This document shows positions 35,962-44,761 of a stretch of DNA of 64,000 nt, one piece after another. Source of the DNA: Saccharothrix sp. HUAS TT1 (GTDB lineage Bacteria; Actinomycetota; Actinomycetes; Mycobacteriales; Pseudonocardiaceae); assembly GCF_040744945.1 (NCBI RefSeq), contig NZ_CP160453.1, forward strand, positions 7,626,001-7,690,000. Direction: 5' to 3'. A program made the position numbers and the translations under genes. The notes under the pieces were generated by a model that did no database searches, was not told where the DNA came from, and saw only the letters and a program-made list of their open reading frames with translations. How positions within the stretch are numbered: position 1 is the stretch's first letter; every line of letters starts with the position of its first letter.

Positions 35962-37284
35962 GTGGTCGAGCAGCCCGTGCGGGACCGGCCCGTGCGCCGA
36001 CGCGCGGACGGCGCCACCCTGGTGCGCTTCTTCCTGCTGGCGCTGCTGATCATCCCGGCCCGGCTGGTGCTGTCGTTCGTGCCGATGACGCTGCCGCCCG
36101 CGTTGCTGGTGGCGTTGCTGCTGGGCGTGCTGTGGGTGTCCGGGCAGATGGTGGACAACGTCGGCATGGGCAAGGGGCGCAACGTCGTGCGCACCGCCGT
36201 GGCGCTGTACCTGGCGTCGCAGCTGGCGACCTACGGCGTGGCGACCCGGCGCTGGTTGCCCACCGACGAGCTGACCGTGGCGGACAGCAGCATCATCCGG
36301 ATCACGTCGGTGATCGCGGTGGCGGTGTTCGTCTGCGACGCCGTGCGGACCAAGGAGCGGCTGGACGGCGTGCTGCGGCTGCTGCTGGGGTGCGCGGCGG
36401 TGGTGGCGTTCGTCGGCCTGGTGCAGTTCGGGCTGGGGGTGGACCTGGCCTCGTACGTGTCGCTGCCGGGGCTGCGCGTGCAGGACAACGGGTACTCGGC
36501 GATGGAGGCCAGGTCGATCTTCCGCCGGCCGACCGGCACCACGAACCACCCGATCGAGTTCGGCCTGGTGTGCGCGATGGCCGTGCCGCTGGGCGTGCAC
36601 TACGTGTTCAAGGCGATGGACGACGGCACGCCGCACGTCCGGTGGCTGGCGTGCCTGGCGCTGGTGGCGCTGGGCGCGCTGACGTCGTTGTCGCGCACGG
36701 CGATCATCGGCATGGCGGTCGGTGCGGTGATCATGGTCGTCACGCTGCCGCGGCAGCGGCGGATCACCGCCCTGGTGGTCGGCGGCGGGTTCTTCCTCGG
36801 GGCGAGCCTGGTCGTGCCGGGGCTGTTCGGGACGCTGCGCGGGATGTTCGCCAACATCGAGGACGACCCGAGCGTGAAGGCGCGCACGGCGGACTACGAG
36901 GCGGCGGCGGAGCAGATCGACCTGAACCCGTTGCTGGGGCGCGGTTTCGGCACGTACCTGCCGACGAAGTACACCATCCTGGACAACCAGTACCTGCTGA
37001 CGTTGATCGAGAACGGGTACCTGGGGCTGTTCGCGCTGATCGGGATGTTCCTGGCGGCGGCGTTCGCGGCGATCCGGGTGCGGGTGATCAGCCGGGACGA
37101 GCAGGTGCGGAGCCTGGCGAGCGCGCTGCTGGCGGGCGTGCTGGCGAGCGGGATCGGGTCGGCGACGTTCGACCTGCTGGGGTTCGGCGTCGCCACCGGG
37201 CTGGTGTTCATCATGATCGGCGTGACGGGGGCGTTGCTGCGGATCGCCCACGACGAGCGCCGCAAGGCCGCTCAGCCTTCGTAG
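35962..37284 (+). CDS. O-antigen ligase/polymerase (Wzy-like) membrane protein
   Basis: A 440-residue protein with about ten to twelve membrane segments and a Wzy_C-like core. The external loop is SLPGLRVQDNGYSAMEARSI, followed by RRPTGTTNHPIEFGLVCAMA, LTSLSRTAIIGMAVGAVIMV, a large loop with NPLLGRGFGTYLPTKYTILD and NQYLLTLIENGYLGLFALIG. This pattern is shared by O-antigen polymerases and ligases. GTG 35962 starts three bases after the Wzz-like stop. It would join the repeat units exported by the flippase. Confidence 0.88.
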   Translation: MVEQPVRDRPVRRRADGATLVRFFLLALLIIPARLVLSFVPMTLPPALLVALLLGVLWVSGQMVDNVGMGKGRNVVRTAVALYLASQLATYGVATRRWLPTDELTVADSSIIRITSVIAVAVFVCDAVRTKERLDGVLRLLLGCAAVVAFVGLVQFGLGVDLASYVSLPGLRVQDNGYSAMEARSIFRRPTGTTNHPIEFGLVCAMAVPLGVHYVFKAMDDGTPHVRWLACLALVALGALTSLSRTAIIGMAVGAVIMVVTLPRQRRITALVVGGGFFLGASLVVPGLFGTLRGMFANIEDDPSVKARTADYEAAAEQIDLNPLLGRGFGTYLPTKYTILDNQYLLTLIENGYLGLFALIGMFLAAAFAAIRVRVISRDEQVRSLASALLAGVLASGIGSATFDLLGFGVATGLVFIMIGVTGALLRIAHDERRKAAQPS

Positions 37285-37315
37285 TCCGGCAAGTCCGGCA
37301 GTCCCCGTAGTCCCC

Positions 37316-37348
37316 CTGTCCCTGAAACCCCGCTGTCCCTGAAACCCG
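37316..37348. repeat. Tandem 17-bp direct repeat after the polymerase gene
   Basis: CTGTCCCTGAAACCC(C)G occurs twice in tandem (37316-37332 and 37333-37348), next to shorter AGTCCGGCA repeats at about 37283-37300. This lies in the 243-base gap between convergent stops. There is no coding potential. Confidence 0.6.
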
Positions 37349-37385
37349 CAGGTCGCTCGTCCTGAGCGTTGAACTCGGGTGTTCC

Positions 37386-37442
37386 GAACGTAGGACACGG
37401 TGGTCGTGAACGTAGGACACGCGCGGGCTGGAGGTAGGACTC
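37386..37442. repeat. 22-bp phased GAACGTAGGACAC repeats
   Basis: GAACGTAGGACAC is at 37386-37398 and again at 37408-37420. A weaker third copy (GGAGGTAGGACTC) follows in the same 22-bp phase at 37430-37442. It sits just before the hairpin between two convergent genes. I recall similar GTGTCCTACGTTC elements as dispersed intergenic repeats in related actinobacteria, but cannot verify that here. Confidence 0.6.
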
Positions 37443-37453
37443 TCGGATGAGGG

Positions 37454-37485
37454 GGCGCCCCGTCCAGGGGGGTGGACGGGGCGCC
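37454..37485. terminator. 13-bp stem hairpin between polymerase and DUF4082 genes
   Basis: GGCGCCCCGTCCA (37454-37466) and TGGACGGGGCGCC (37473-37485) pair exactly around a six-G loop. The 3' flank is extremely G-rich on the plus strand (C-rich for the minus strand). It is a likely bidirectional terminator. Confidence 0.85.
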
Positions 37486-37527
37486 GTGGGGGGTGGGGGT
37501 TGGGGGGTGGGGGCGAAGAGGGTGGGG

Positions 37528-40500
37528 TTAGGGGGTGAAGGTGACGTCGACCCAGTAGTTGCTGCCGGCGTAGGAGGATTCGGGGAAGCCCGGGCCCGAG
37601 CGGTAGACGCCGTTGGCGACGCCCTCGCCGGTGGCCGGGGCGCTGAGCGGTGGGCTGGTCACCGAGTTGCCCGTGAAGTAGCCCGTGTCCACCGAGTAGT
37701 GGCCGTTCGGCGCGGTGTAGGAGGCGATGTAGGAGGTGCCGGCGGTGACCGGCACCGGGTTGGCGAAGGTCAGGGTCTGCCAGCCCGTCGCGGTCTCGCC
37801 GGTGAACGTGCCGGTGGCCAGCGGGTTGCCGGAGGCGTCCCACAGGGTGCCCGTGTGCGTGCCCGTGTTGCCCGCGCCCTTGTAGAACCGGACCCCGGTC
37901 ACCGACCCGTTCACCGACGGCACGAACCGCACGCCCAGCTCGTACGAGCCCGAGTCGTCGGACGCCGCCACCGTCGGCACGGTCGCCGCGCTGAACAGCG
38001 AGCACGGGCAGTTCCCGGCGGTGGTCGTGGTGAACGACCACGTCGTCGGAGCGGTCATCAGGTTCCCGTAGACGTCGGCCACCCGCAGGCTCGCCGTGTA
38101 GGTCATGCCGCCGCCCAGGGCCGCGGCCGGTGTCCACGTCACCTGCTGCTGGTTCGCCGACAGCGCCAGCGTCCCGACGACCTTCGCGCCGCCGGAGTCG
38201 GTGAGCGTGAACTGGGCCGTGCTGAGGTCGACCGGCTCGTCGAACGCCGCGGTCAGCGGCGAGGTCCGGGACACCTCGCCGGCGCCGTCGAGCGGGGTGC
38301 GCCCGTTGACGGCCGGCGGGGTGTTGTCCTCGTTGGGCAGGTACACGACGTCGACCCAGTAGTTGCCGCCCGCGTAGGAGTTCGTCGGGTAGCCCGCGCC
38401 CGACCGGAAGACGCCGTTGCCGCCGTCGCCCGACTCGGGCGCGCTCAACGGCCCGCTGATCACCGGGTGGCCGCTGAAGTACCCGGAGTCGACCGCGTAG
38501 TGGCCGGTGGTCGTCGTGTACGACGCGGTGTAGGTCAGCCCCGCCGACACGAAGACCGGCGCGGCGAACGTCAGCGTCTGCCAACCGCTCGCGGTCTCGC
38601 CGGTGAACGTGCCGGTCGCCAGCTGCTGCCCGCTCGGCGACCACAGGGTGCCGGTGTGCGTGCCGGTGTTGCCCGCGCCCTTGTAGAACTTGACGCCGGT
38701 GATCCGCCCGCCCGCGGTCGGGGTGAACCGCACGCCCAGCTCGAACGCGCCGACGTCGTCGCTGGAGGTGATGGTCGGCAGGGTCGCCGCGCTGAACAGC
38801 GAGCACGGGCAGATCACCGCCGGGCCGGTGGTGAACGACCACGCCACCGGGTCCGGCATCGGGTTGCCGTTGACGTCGGCGATCAGCACGTGCGCGGTGT
38901 AGCGGGTGTTCGGCACGAGCTTGGCGGCCGGCGTCCAGGTGACGGTCCGCTGGTCGCCGGACAGCGACACCGAACCGGTCAGCTGCGTGCCGCGCGGGTC
39001 GGTCAGCCAGACCTGCGCGCTGGCCGGGTCGACCGGCTCGCTGAACGTCGCGGTCACCGGCGCGGTGGCGACGACGTTCGTCGCGTCCGGCGCGGGCGAG
39101 CGGTTCGTCATGGTCGGCGGCGTGGTGTCGCCGTTGAGGCCGTTGCGGTAGACGACGTCGACCCAGTAGTTCGTCGCGTTGTACGACGCGGTGGGGAACC
39201 CTCCCCCGGCGCCGTAGCGGTACACGCCGTTGGCGCCGTCGACGCCGTCGGCGAGCGCCCGGATGCCCGCGTAGTTCTTGCCCGTCCCGGCGAAGTAGCC
39301 GCCGGTGACGGCGTAGCGGCCGTTCGGCGCGTGGTAGGACACGACGTAGGTGGTGTTCGCCTGCACGACGACCGGCGAGGCGAACGTCAGCTTCTGCCAG
39401 CCGCTCGCGGTCTCGTTGGTGAACGTGCCGGTGGCCAGCAGCAGGCCGGTGGACGACCACAGCGACCCGGTGTGCGTGCCGGTGTTGCCCGGTCCCTTGA
39501 AGAACCGGACGCCCAGCACCTCGCCCTTGCCGTTGAAGCGGACCTTGGTGCCGACCTCGGTCGGCGTGGTGTCGCCCGCCGCGTACACGGCCGGTCGGGC
39601 GAAGTCGTCCCAGACCGTGCACGGGCACGTCGCCGGCCGGTTCGCGCCGGTGGTGAACGACCACGTCGACTGCGGCGTCTGGTTGCCCGCCGCGTCCGCG
39701 ACGCGCAGCGCCACCGCGTACCCCGTGTTCGGGGTGAGCGCCTGGCCCGGCGTGAAGGTGACCGTCCTGTTCTCGTTCGACAGCGCCAGCGAGCCGGACA
39801 CGGCGCCGGTCGGCCCGGTCACGGTGAACTGGGCGGAGCCAGGCGCGACGGCCTCGTCGTAGGTGGCCGAGACGGCGGGGGTGAGCGCGACCGTGCCCTC
39901 GCCGTCCACCGGCGTGGTGGACACCTGGAGCGGCGCGCGCTGGTCGGGGCCGGGGTCCGGCGCCCACACCACGTCGACCCAGTAGTTGCTGCCCCAGTGG
40001 GACTGGGTCGGGAAGCCGGTGGAGCCGAACCGGAACAGCCCGTTCGTCCCGTTCGCGCCGTTCTTCAGGCCGGTGAGCGGTTCGAGGTAGCGGGGCTGCT
40101 GGAGGAAGTACTCCAGGTCGTAGGAGTAGTGGCCGTTGGGCGCGAAGTACGACGCGACGTAGGTGGTGCCCGCGGACACCTGCACCGGCATCGGGAACGT
40201 CAGCGTCTGCCAACCGCCCGCCGTCTCGTTGGTGAACGTGCCGGTGGCCATCGGGTTGCCGGCCGAGTCCCACAGCGTGCCGGTGTGCGTGCCGGTGTTG
40301 CCCGCGCCCTTGTAGAACTTGACGCCGCGCACGTAGCCGTCGCCGTTCGCGACCCACTTCACGCCGAGCTCCAGCGGCGACGCGTCACCGCTGTCGGGCA
40401 CGTCGGGGGTGTCCGCGTTGGTCCACAGGCCGCACGGGCAGGTGCGCGGGTTCACCCCGGGCGTCGCCACGACGGGCGTGGACAGGTTCACCGAGTCGTC

Positions 40501-42369
40501 CACGGCGCGCACCCGCAGGCTCGCCGGGCCGGACAGGCTCGGCGTGTAGGTGTAGCTCCACGACGCCTGGCCCGCCTGCCACGCGGCGGGGTGCCAGCGG
40601 TTGCCGCCGTCGGTGGACACCTCGACGCCGCCGACCTGGCCGCCGCCGACGTCGGCCACCGTGCCGGAGAACGTGTAGGCGGCGCCCACCGTGGACAGCG
40701 GCGGCACGGAGGTGAACGCGACGGTCGGCGGCTGGGCGTCGGTGCTCGCGGTCGCCTGCACCAGACCGATCTGCAGCGTGGTCGCCGACACGCCCATGTC
40801 GGCCAGGAAGTTGACCGTGGCCTGCTTCATCCGCACGTCGGAGGTCGGCGTGTTGGTGAGGAACGCGTGCTCGTCGTCCACCCCCCAGGCCCACTGCACC
40901 GTGCCCGCGCCGAACACCAGCGCGCCGCTCGCGTGCCGGTAGTAGGTGATGGCGTGGGTCTTGGTGTCCGGGGTGTAGAGGTCGCCGTGGTTCTGCAGCA
41001 CGTACGGGCCGTCGGGCATGGTCACGGTGGTGCGGGACAACTGCGCCACGCCCGCCGGCTGGAAGCCGTTGTCCTCGACCGAGTTCCACTCGTAGCCGAG
41101 CGTGCCGGGCTGGAAGGTGTAGGTCGAGCCCGCGGCCATGTTCTGCAACGACGTGTGCCGCCACAGCCGCATCCTGCCGTAGGCGGCCGGGACCTGGAGC
41201 GAGTCGTCGCGCCGCCCGTTGACCGTGAAGATGTTGCCCAGCAGCGCGTTCTCCGGGTTGCCGCCGTCCTGGTCGGGGTAGCGGGGGTCGCGCCAGGTGC
41301 CGGTCCAGTCGGCCAGGCCGTCGTTCTGGGTGCCCTTGGTCTCCTTGTAGCAGGCGATGGTGCGCCAGTCGGTCTGGGAGGAGTCGATGCTCTTCTCCCA
41401 CCGGTGCTTCCAGAAGATCTCGTTGCCGGTGAGGAACGCCATGTGCACGCCCGCGTCCCGGGCGGCCTCGACGTTGTCCCGCTGCTCCTCGGACCAGTAC
41501 TCGTCGTGGCCGACGGCCATGAACACCTTGTGGTTCTTGATCAGGTGGCCGCGCCGGGCCGAGTCGGCGTCCGTGGTGTAGCTCACGTCGTACCCGTTGG
41601 CCTCCAGGAAGCGCAGCATCGGGTACTCGGCGTTGAAGATGAAGTTGTCGTCGCCGTCGCCGCCGGTGTATGGGCGGTTGTAGCTGACCTTGTACGCCTG
41701 GCCGCCCTGACCGGGGCCGTCGCCGAAGTACAGGCTGTTGCCGCCGTAGCGGTTGTAGGCCACCCAGGTCGAGTCGGAGGTCTGGAACAGGATCTTCGAG
41801 GTGCTGCTGTCGTCGCGGACGACGAAGACGATCTCGTTCTCCGCGCCGGTGTCGTTGCGGTGCGTGCGCGCGTAGTAGAGGCCCGAGACAGCGGTCTGCG
41901 GCACGTTCCAGCTCAGCGACACCGCCCAGTTGCCGCAGTCGATCAACGCGCTGCCGTCCGTGCCGCGCAGGCACGGGTCCTGGTTCTGCGCGGTGTTTCG
42001 GGTGATCCGCTCCTGGAAGCGCGCGCCGACGCCGCCGTACCAGCCGAGCCGGTAGATGTCGATGTAGTAGGACGACGCGCTGGTCAGCATCTTGAAGTCG
42101 ACCCGGCCGCCGGGGGTGGCGCTGATGTCGGTGGTGTAGCCCAGGATGCTGTCGTCGCGGTAGCCCACCTGCCAGTCGGGCGTGCCCAGCTTGGTGTTCT
42201 CGCAGGCGACCTTGTTGACCACCGGGGCGTCGCACGGCGCGGCGGTGGCCTCCGGGGCGCGCAGCAGACCGACGACGGTCAGGGTGGACGCCGCCAGGGC
42301 GACCACCACCGCCAGGCGCAGCAGGGCTACCGCGAGAACGGGTCTGGCCCGCTTCTGGTCGGCGGTCAT
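37528..42369 (-). CDS. Giant secreted DUF4082/Ig-like repeat protein with DMFase-like N-domain
   Basis: A 1613-residue secreted protein. ATG 42369 (AGAGGTG upstream) gives a signal peptide ending near ATAAPC. Residues about 45-550 resemble the C-terminal domain of N,N-dimethylformamidase large subunits (for example VFMAVGHDEYWSEEQRDNVE and AFLTGNEIFWKHRWEKSID). An Ig-like segment follows. Then four DUF4082 domains begin near residues 642, 915, 1186 and 1453, each starting with a CPC motif and containing FYKGAGNTGTHTGTLW-like text. They alternate with three SbsA-type Ig domains (TPPTMTNRSPAPDATN). The family is carbohydrate-surface associated; activity of the N-domain is unproven. It lies inside the polysaccharide locus, convergent with the polymerase gene. 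Confidence 0.9.
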   Translation of the reverse strand: MTADQKRARPVLAVALLRLAVVVALAASTLTVVGLLRAPEATAAPCDAPVVNKVACENTKLGTPDWQVGYRDDSILGYTTDISATPGGRVDFKMLTSASSYYIDIYRLGWYGGVGARFQERITRNTAQNQDPCLRGTDGSALIDCGNWAVSLSWNVPQTAVSGLYYARTHRNDTGAENEIVFVVRDDSSTSKILFQTSDSTWVAYNRYGGNSLYFGDGPGQGGQAYKVSYNRPYTGGDGDDNFIFNAEYPMLRFLEANGYDVSYTTDADSARRGHLIKNHKVFMAVGHDEYWSEEQRDNVEAARDAGVHMAFLTGNEIFWKHRWEKSIDSSQTDWRTIACYKETKGTQNDGLADWTGTWRDPRYPDQDGGNPENALLGNIFTVNGRRDDSLQVPAAYGRMRLWRHTSLQNMAAGSTYTFQPGTLGYEWNSVEDNGFQPAGVAQLSRTTVTMPDGPYVLQNHGDLYTPDTKTHAITYYRHASGALVFGAGTVQWAWGVDDEHAFLTNTPTSDVRMKQATVNFLADMGVSATTLQIGLVQATASTDAQPPTVAFTSVPPLSTVGAAYTFSGTVADVGGGQVGGVEVSTDGGNRWHPAAWQAGQASWSYTYTPSLSGPASLRVRAVDDSVNLSTPVVATPGVNPRTCPCGLWTNADTPDVPDSGDASPLELGVKWVANGDGYVRGVKFYKGAGNTGTHTGTLWDSAGNPMATGTFTNETAGGWQTLTFPMPVQVSAGTTYVASYFAPNGHYSYDLEYFLQQPRYLEPLTGLKNGANGTNGLFRFGSTGFPTQSHWGSNYWVDVVWAPDPGPDQRAPLQVSTTPVDGEGTVALTPAVSATYDEAVAPGSAQFTVTGPTGAVSGSLALSNENRTVTFTPGQALTPNTGYAVALRVADAAGNQTPQSTWSFTTGANRPATCPCTVWDDFARPAVYAAGDTTPTEVGTKVRFNGKGEVLGVRFFKGPGNTGTHTGSLWSSTGLLLATGTFTNETASGWQKLTFASPVVVQANTTYVVSYHAPNGRYAVTGGYFAGTGKNYAGIRALADGVDGANGVYRYGAGGGFPTASYNATNYWVDVVYRNGLNGDTTPPTMTNRSPAPDATNVVATAPVTATFSEPVDPASAQVWLTDPRGTQLTGSVSLSGDQRTVTWTPAAKLVPNTRYTAHVLIADVNGNPMPDPVAWSFTTGPAVICPCSLFSAATLPTITSSDDVGAFELGVRFTPTAGGRITGVKFYKGAGNTGTHTGTLWSPSGQQLATGTFTGETASGWQTLTFAAPVFVSAGLTYTASYTTTTGHYAVDSGYFSGHPVISGPLSAPESGDGGNGVFRSGAGYPTNSYAGGNYWVDVVYLPNEDNTPPAVNGRTPLDGAGEVSRTSPLTAAFDEPVDLSTAQFTLTDSGGAKVVGTLALSANQQQVTWTPAAALGGGMTYTASLRVADVYGNLMTAPTTWSFTTTTAGNCPCSLFSAATVPTVAASDDSGSYELGVRFVPSVNGSVTGVRFYKGAGNTGTHTGTLWDASGNPLATGTFTGETATGWQTLTFANPVPVTAGTSYIASYTAPNGHYSVDTGYFTGNSVTSPPLSAPATGEGVANGVYRSGPGFPESSYAGSNYWVDVTFTP
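37540..40445 (-). repeat. Four tandem about 810-bp modules encoding DUF4082 + Ig-like units
   Basis: The CPC-starting modules recur at about 40443, 39625, 38812 and 38010, a spacing of 818, 813 and 802 bases. The last module lacks its Ig-like partner. Some stretches are nearly identical between copies at protein level (VKFYKGAGNTGTHTGTLW, then ATGTFTGETASGWQTLTF), which indicates duplication with ongoing homogenisation. This region is prone to copy-number change and assembly collapse. Confidence 0.8.
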
Positions 42370-42514
42370 GGGTCTATCACCTCTCGGGCAAAGCGGTGGT
42401 GACTGCGGGTGATCCGGTGCGCACTGCATCGCCCAGCGGAGTCCTGTTGCTCCGATGGTCGGGGGAACCGCACCTGGTGTTACAGCACAACGTGACCAGT
42501 TCTCGGCTGATCAC

Positions 42515-43672
42515 TCAGAGCGACGCCGGCAGCTCCCACAGCGCCGCCCCCAGCTCGTCGACCACGGTGTCCTGCTCCGCGGTCGTCATGTCGTGGTAGA
42601 GCGGGAGGATCAGCGACCGCCGGGTGAAGGACTCCGTCACCGGCAGGTCGACGCGCGGGTGGTCCGCGTAGGCGGGTTCGAGGTGGGCGGCCATGATCCC
42701 GCGCCGCGCCGACACCCCTCGCTCGGCGAGCCGGACCAGGACCTCGTCCCGCGTCACCGGCGCGTCGTCGGGCAGCACCACCCAGAACGACTGGTAGTTC
42801 GTCGTGCCGTGCTCGGGGTCGCGCACCGCGCGCGAGCCCGGCACGCCGGCGCCCCACCCGTCGGCCAGCAGCTCGTGGTAGCGGGCCGCCAGCTCGCGCC
42901 GCCGCCGCACGATCGCGTCCAGTTTGGACAGCTGGACCAGGCCGACGGCGGCCTGGACGTCGGTCATCCGGTAGTTGAACGCGGGCTCCAGGTAGCTCTC
43001 GGCCACCGAGCCGCCGCAGCTGTGCCGCTCGGCCGCGCTGACGCTCGTGCCGTGCTCGCGCAACCGCCTGGCCCGCGCCGCCCACTCCTCGCGGTTCGTG
43101 GTGAGCATCCCGCCCTCGCCGGTGGTGATCGGCTTGCGCGGGTGGAACGACCACACCGCCACCTCGGCGTCCGCGCCGACCGGCACGCCCCGGTAGGTGG
43201 AACCGGCGGCGCAGGCGGCGTCCTCCACCACCGCGACGCCGAGCGGGCGGCACAGCGCGCGGATCGGGTCGACGTCGACGGGCACCCCGGCCTGGTGCAC
43301 CGGGACCACCGCGCGGGTCCGGTCGGTGAGCACCGGTTCGACGGTCGCCGCGGCCAGGTTGCCGGTCTCCGGCTCCACGTCGGCGAACACCGGCGTCGCG
43401 CCGCACTGGCGGACCGCGTTGGCGGTGGCGATGAACGACAGCGACGGCACCACGACCTCGTCGCCCGGCCGCACGCCGAGCAGGTGCAGCGCGAGGTGCA
43501 GCGCGGTCGTGCACGAGGACGTGGCGACGGCGTGCAGCGCGGCGACCCGGCGGGCGAAGGCGTCCTCGAACGCGGCGACCTCCGGCCCCTGCGCGACCCG
43601 GCCGGCCAGCACGGCGGCGGAGGCGGCCTCGGCCTCCTCCGCGCCGAGCCACGGCCTCATCACGGGGATCAT
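42515..43672 (-). CDS. DegT/DnrJ/EryC1/StrS sugar aminotransferase
   Basis: A 385-residue PLP-dependent sugar aminotransferase. The PLP Lys is Lys180 in VWSFHPRKPITTGEGGM. Other family marks are SSCTTALHLALHLLGVRPGD, VVVPSLSFIATANAVRQCGA, VVEDAACAAGSTYRG and FNYRMTDVQAAVGLVQLSKL. ATG 43672 is close behind the stop of the Gfo/Idh/MocA gene (43690). Together the two enzymes could oxidise and then aminate a nucleotide sugar at C3, as in the WlbA/WlbC and GnnA/GnnB pairs. No N-acetyltransferase for the product is encoded in the locus. Confidence 0.93.
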   Translation of the reverse strand: MIPVMRPWLGAEEAEAASAAVLAGRVAQGPEVAAFEDAFARRVAALHAVATSSCTTALHLALHLLGVRPGDEVVVPSLSFIATANAVRQCGATPVFADVEPETGNLAAATVEPVLTDRTRAVVPVHQAGVPVDVDPIRALCRPLGVAVVEDAACAAGSTYRGVPVGADAEVAVWSFHPRKPITTGEGGMLTTNREEWAARARRLREHGTSVSAAERHSCGGSVAESYLEPAFNYRMTDVQAAVGLVQLSKLDAIVRRRRELAARYHELLADGWGAGVPGSRAVRDPEHGTTNYQSFWVVLPDDAPVTRDEVLVRLAERGVSARRGIMAAHLEPAYADHPRVDLPVTESFTRRSLILPLYHDMTTAEQDTVVDELGAALWELPASL

Positions 43673-43689
43673 CTCGGTCCGGCCACCGC

Positions 43690-44760
43690 TCAGGCGGCGT
43701 CGAACGGCCCGGGTCCGTCGACCCGCGGCACGTCGACGAACGCGCCGTCGGCGGCGAGGCTGGCGGAGGCCGCTTCGAGGGTGGCCAGCACGCGCAGGCC
43801 GGACCAGCCGTCGGTCAGCGGCGCCCGCTTCTCGGTGATCGAGGCGGCGAACTCGGCCATCATCGCGCGCAGCGCCTCCTTCTCCGGCAGCGCGGGCGCG
43901 ACGGTGGCGCCGCGCCGGTAGGAGACGATCGCCTGGCGGCGGTCCTCGTCGTCCTCGACGCGGTCCGCGCCCCGGTCGTGCACCGAGATGCGCTGCACGG
44001 TGTTCAGGTCGTCCCAGACCACCATCCGGCGGGAGCCGCCGACGATCATGGTGCGGATCTTGGTCGGCGACAGCCAGTTCACGTGCACGTGCGCCAGCAC
44101 GCCGTCGGACAGCTCCAGCGTCAGGTGGCCGACGCACGCGCGCCCCGCGCCGATCGGGTCCGAGCCGTGCGCGGACACCCTGGCCACCCGCACGCCGTCG
44201 GGCAGGATCGCGTCGAAGATGGACAGGTCGTGCGGCGCCAGGTCCCAGAACACGTCCACGTCCGGCTGCACCAGCCCGAGGTTGACCCGCACCGAGTCGA
44301 GGTACTGCACGGTCCCGACCTCGCCGCCGCGGACCAGCTCGCGCAGGTGCTGCACGGCGGGGGTGTAGGCGAAGGTGTGGTCGAGCATCAGCGTCAGCCC
44401 GCGGGCCTCGGCCTCGCGGACCAGTTCCAGCCCGTCCGCGTAGTTCGCCGCCAGGGGCTTCTCCACCAGCACGTGCTTGCCCGCCCGCAACGCCGCCAGC
44501 GCGACCGGCAGGTGGGTGGCCGCCGGGGTGGCGATGGCGACCGCGTCGACCGCCGGGTCGGCGAGCACGTCGTCCAGCGAGCCGGAGACCCGGACCGAGG
44601 AGTAGTCGCCGAGCACCCGCCGGGCCCGCTCGACGTCCAGGTCGCACAGGTAGCGCAGCTCCAGGCCGGGGGTGGCCTGCGCGTTGCGCACCAGGTTCGG
44701 GCCCCAGTAGCCGGCGCCGATGACGGCGGTGCCGATCGGCTGGTCGTTGTCCTTGCTCAT
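43690..44760 (-). CDS. Gfo/Idh/MocA-family nucleotide-sugar dehydrogenase
   Basis: A 356-residue oxidoreductase. The Rossmann motif VIGAGYWGPNLVRN is near residue 14, the EKP motif is at 100-102, DHTFAYTPAVQHLRELV follows, and the active-site region is VFWDLAPHDLSIFDAILP. Text and length match WlbA/GnnA-type UDP-N-acetylglucosamine (uronate) 3-dehydrogenases. The ATG 44760 start is one base before the priming-transferase stop (44762), so the genes are translationally linked. The 3-keto product would be the substrate of the aminotransferase downstream. The exact sugar is inferred. Confidence 0.9.
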   Translation of the reverse strand: MSKDNDQPIGTAVIGAGYWGPNLVRNAQATPGLELRYLCDLDVERARRVLGDYSSVRVSGSLDDVLADPAVDAVAIATPAATHLPVALAALRAGKHVLVEKPLAANYADGLELVREAEARGLTLMLDHTFAYTPAVQHLRELVRGGEVGTVQYLDSVRVNLGLVQPDVDVFWDLAPHDLSIFDAILPDGVRVARVSAHGSDPIGAGRACVGHLTLELSDGVLAHVHVNWLSPTKIRTMIVGGSRRMVVWDDLNTVQRISVHDRGADRVEDDEDRRQAIVSYRRGATVAPALPEKEALRAMMAEFAASITEKRAPLTDGWSGLRVLATLEAASASLAADGAFVDVPRVDGPGPFDAA

Positions 44761-44761
44761 C

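Noticed and set aside
37283..37348. Short direct repeats considered as a CRISPR array
   Set aside because: Units are contiguous, without spacers, and no cas genes are present.
37447..42402. 1651-codon plus-strand open frame
   Set aside because: It is the complement of the DUF4082 gene; its repeats are only the mirror of the real gene.
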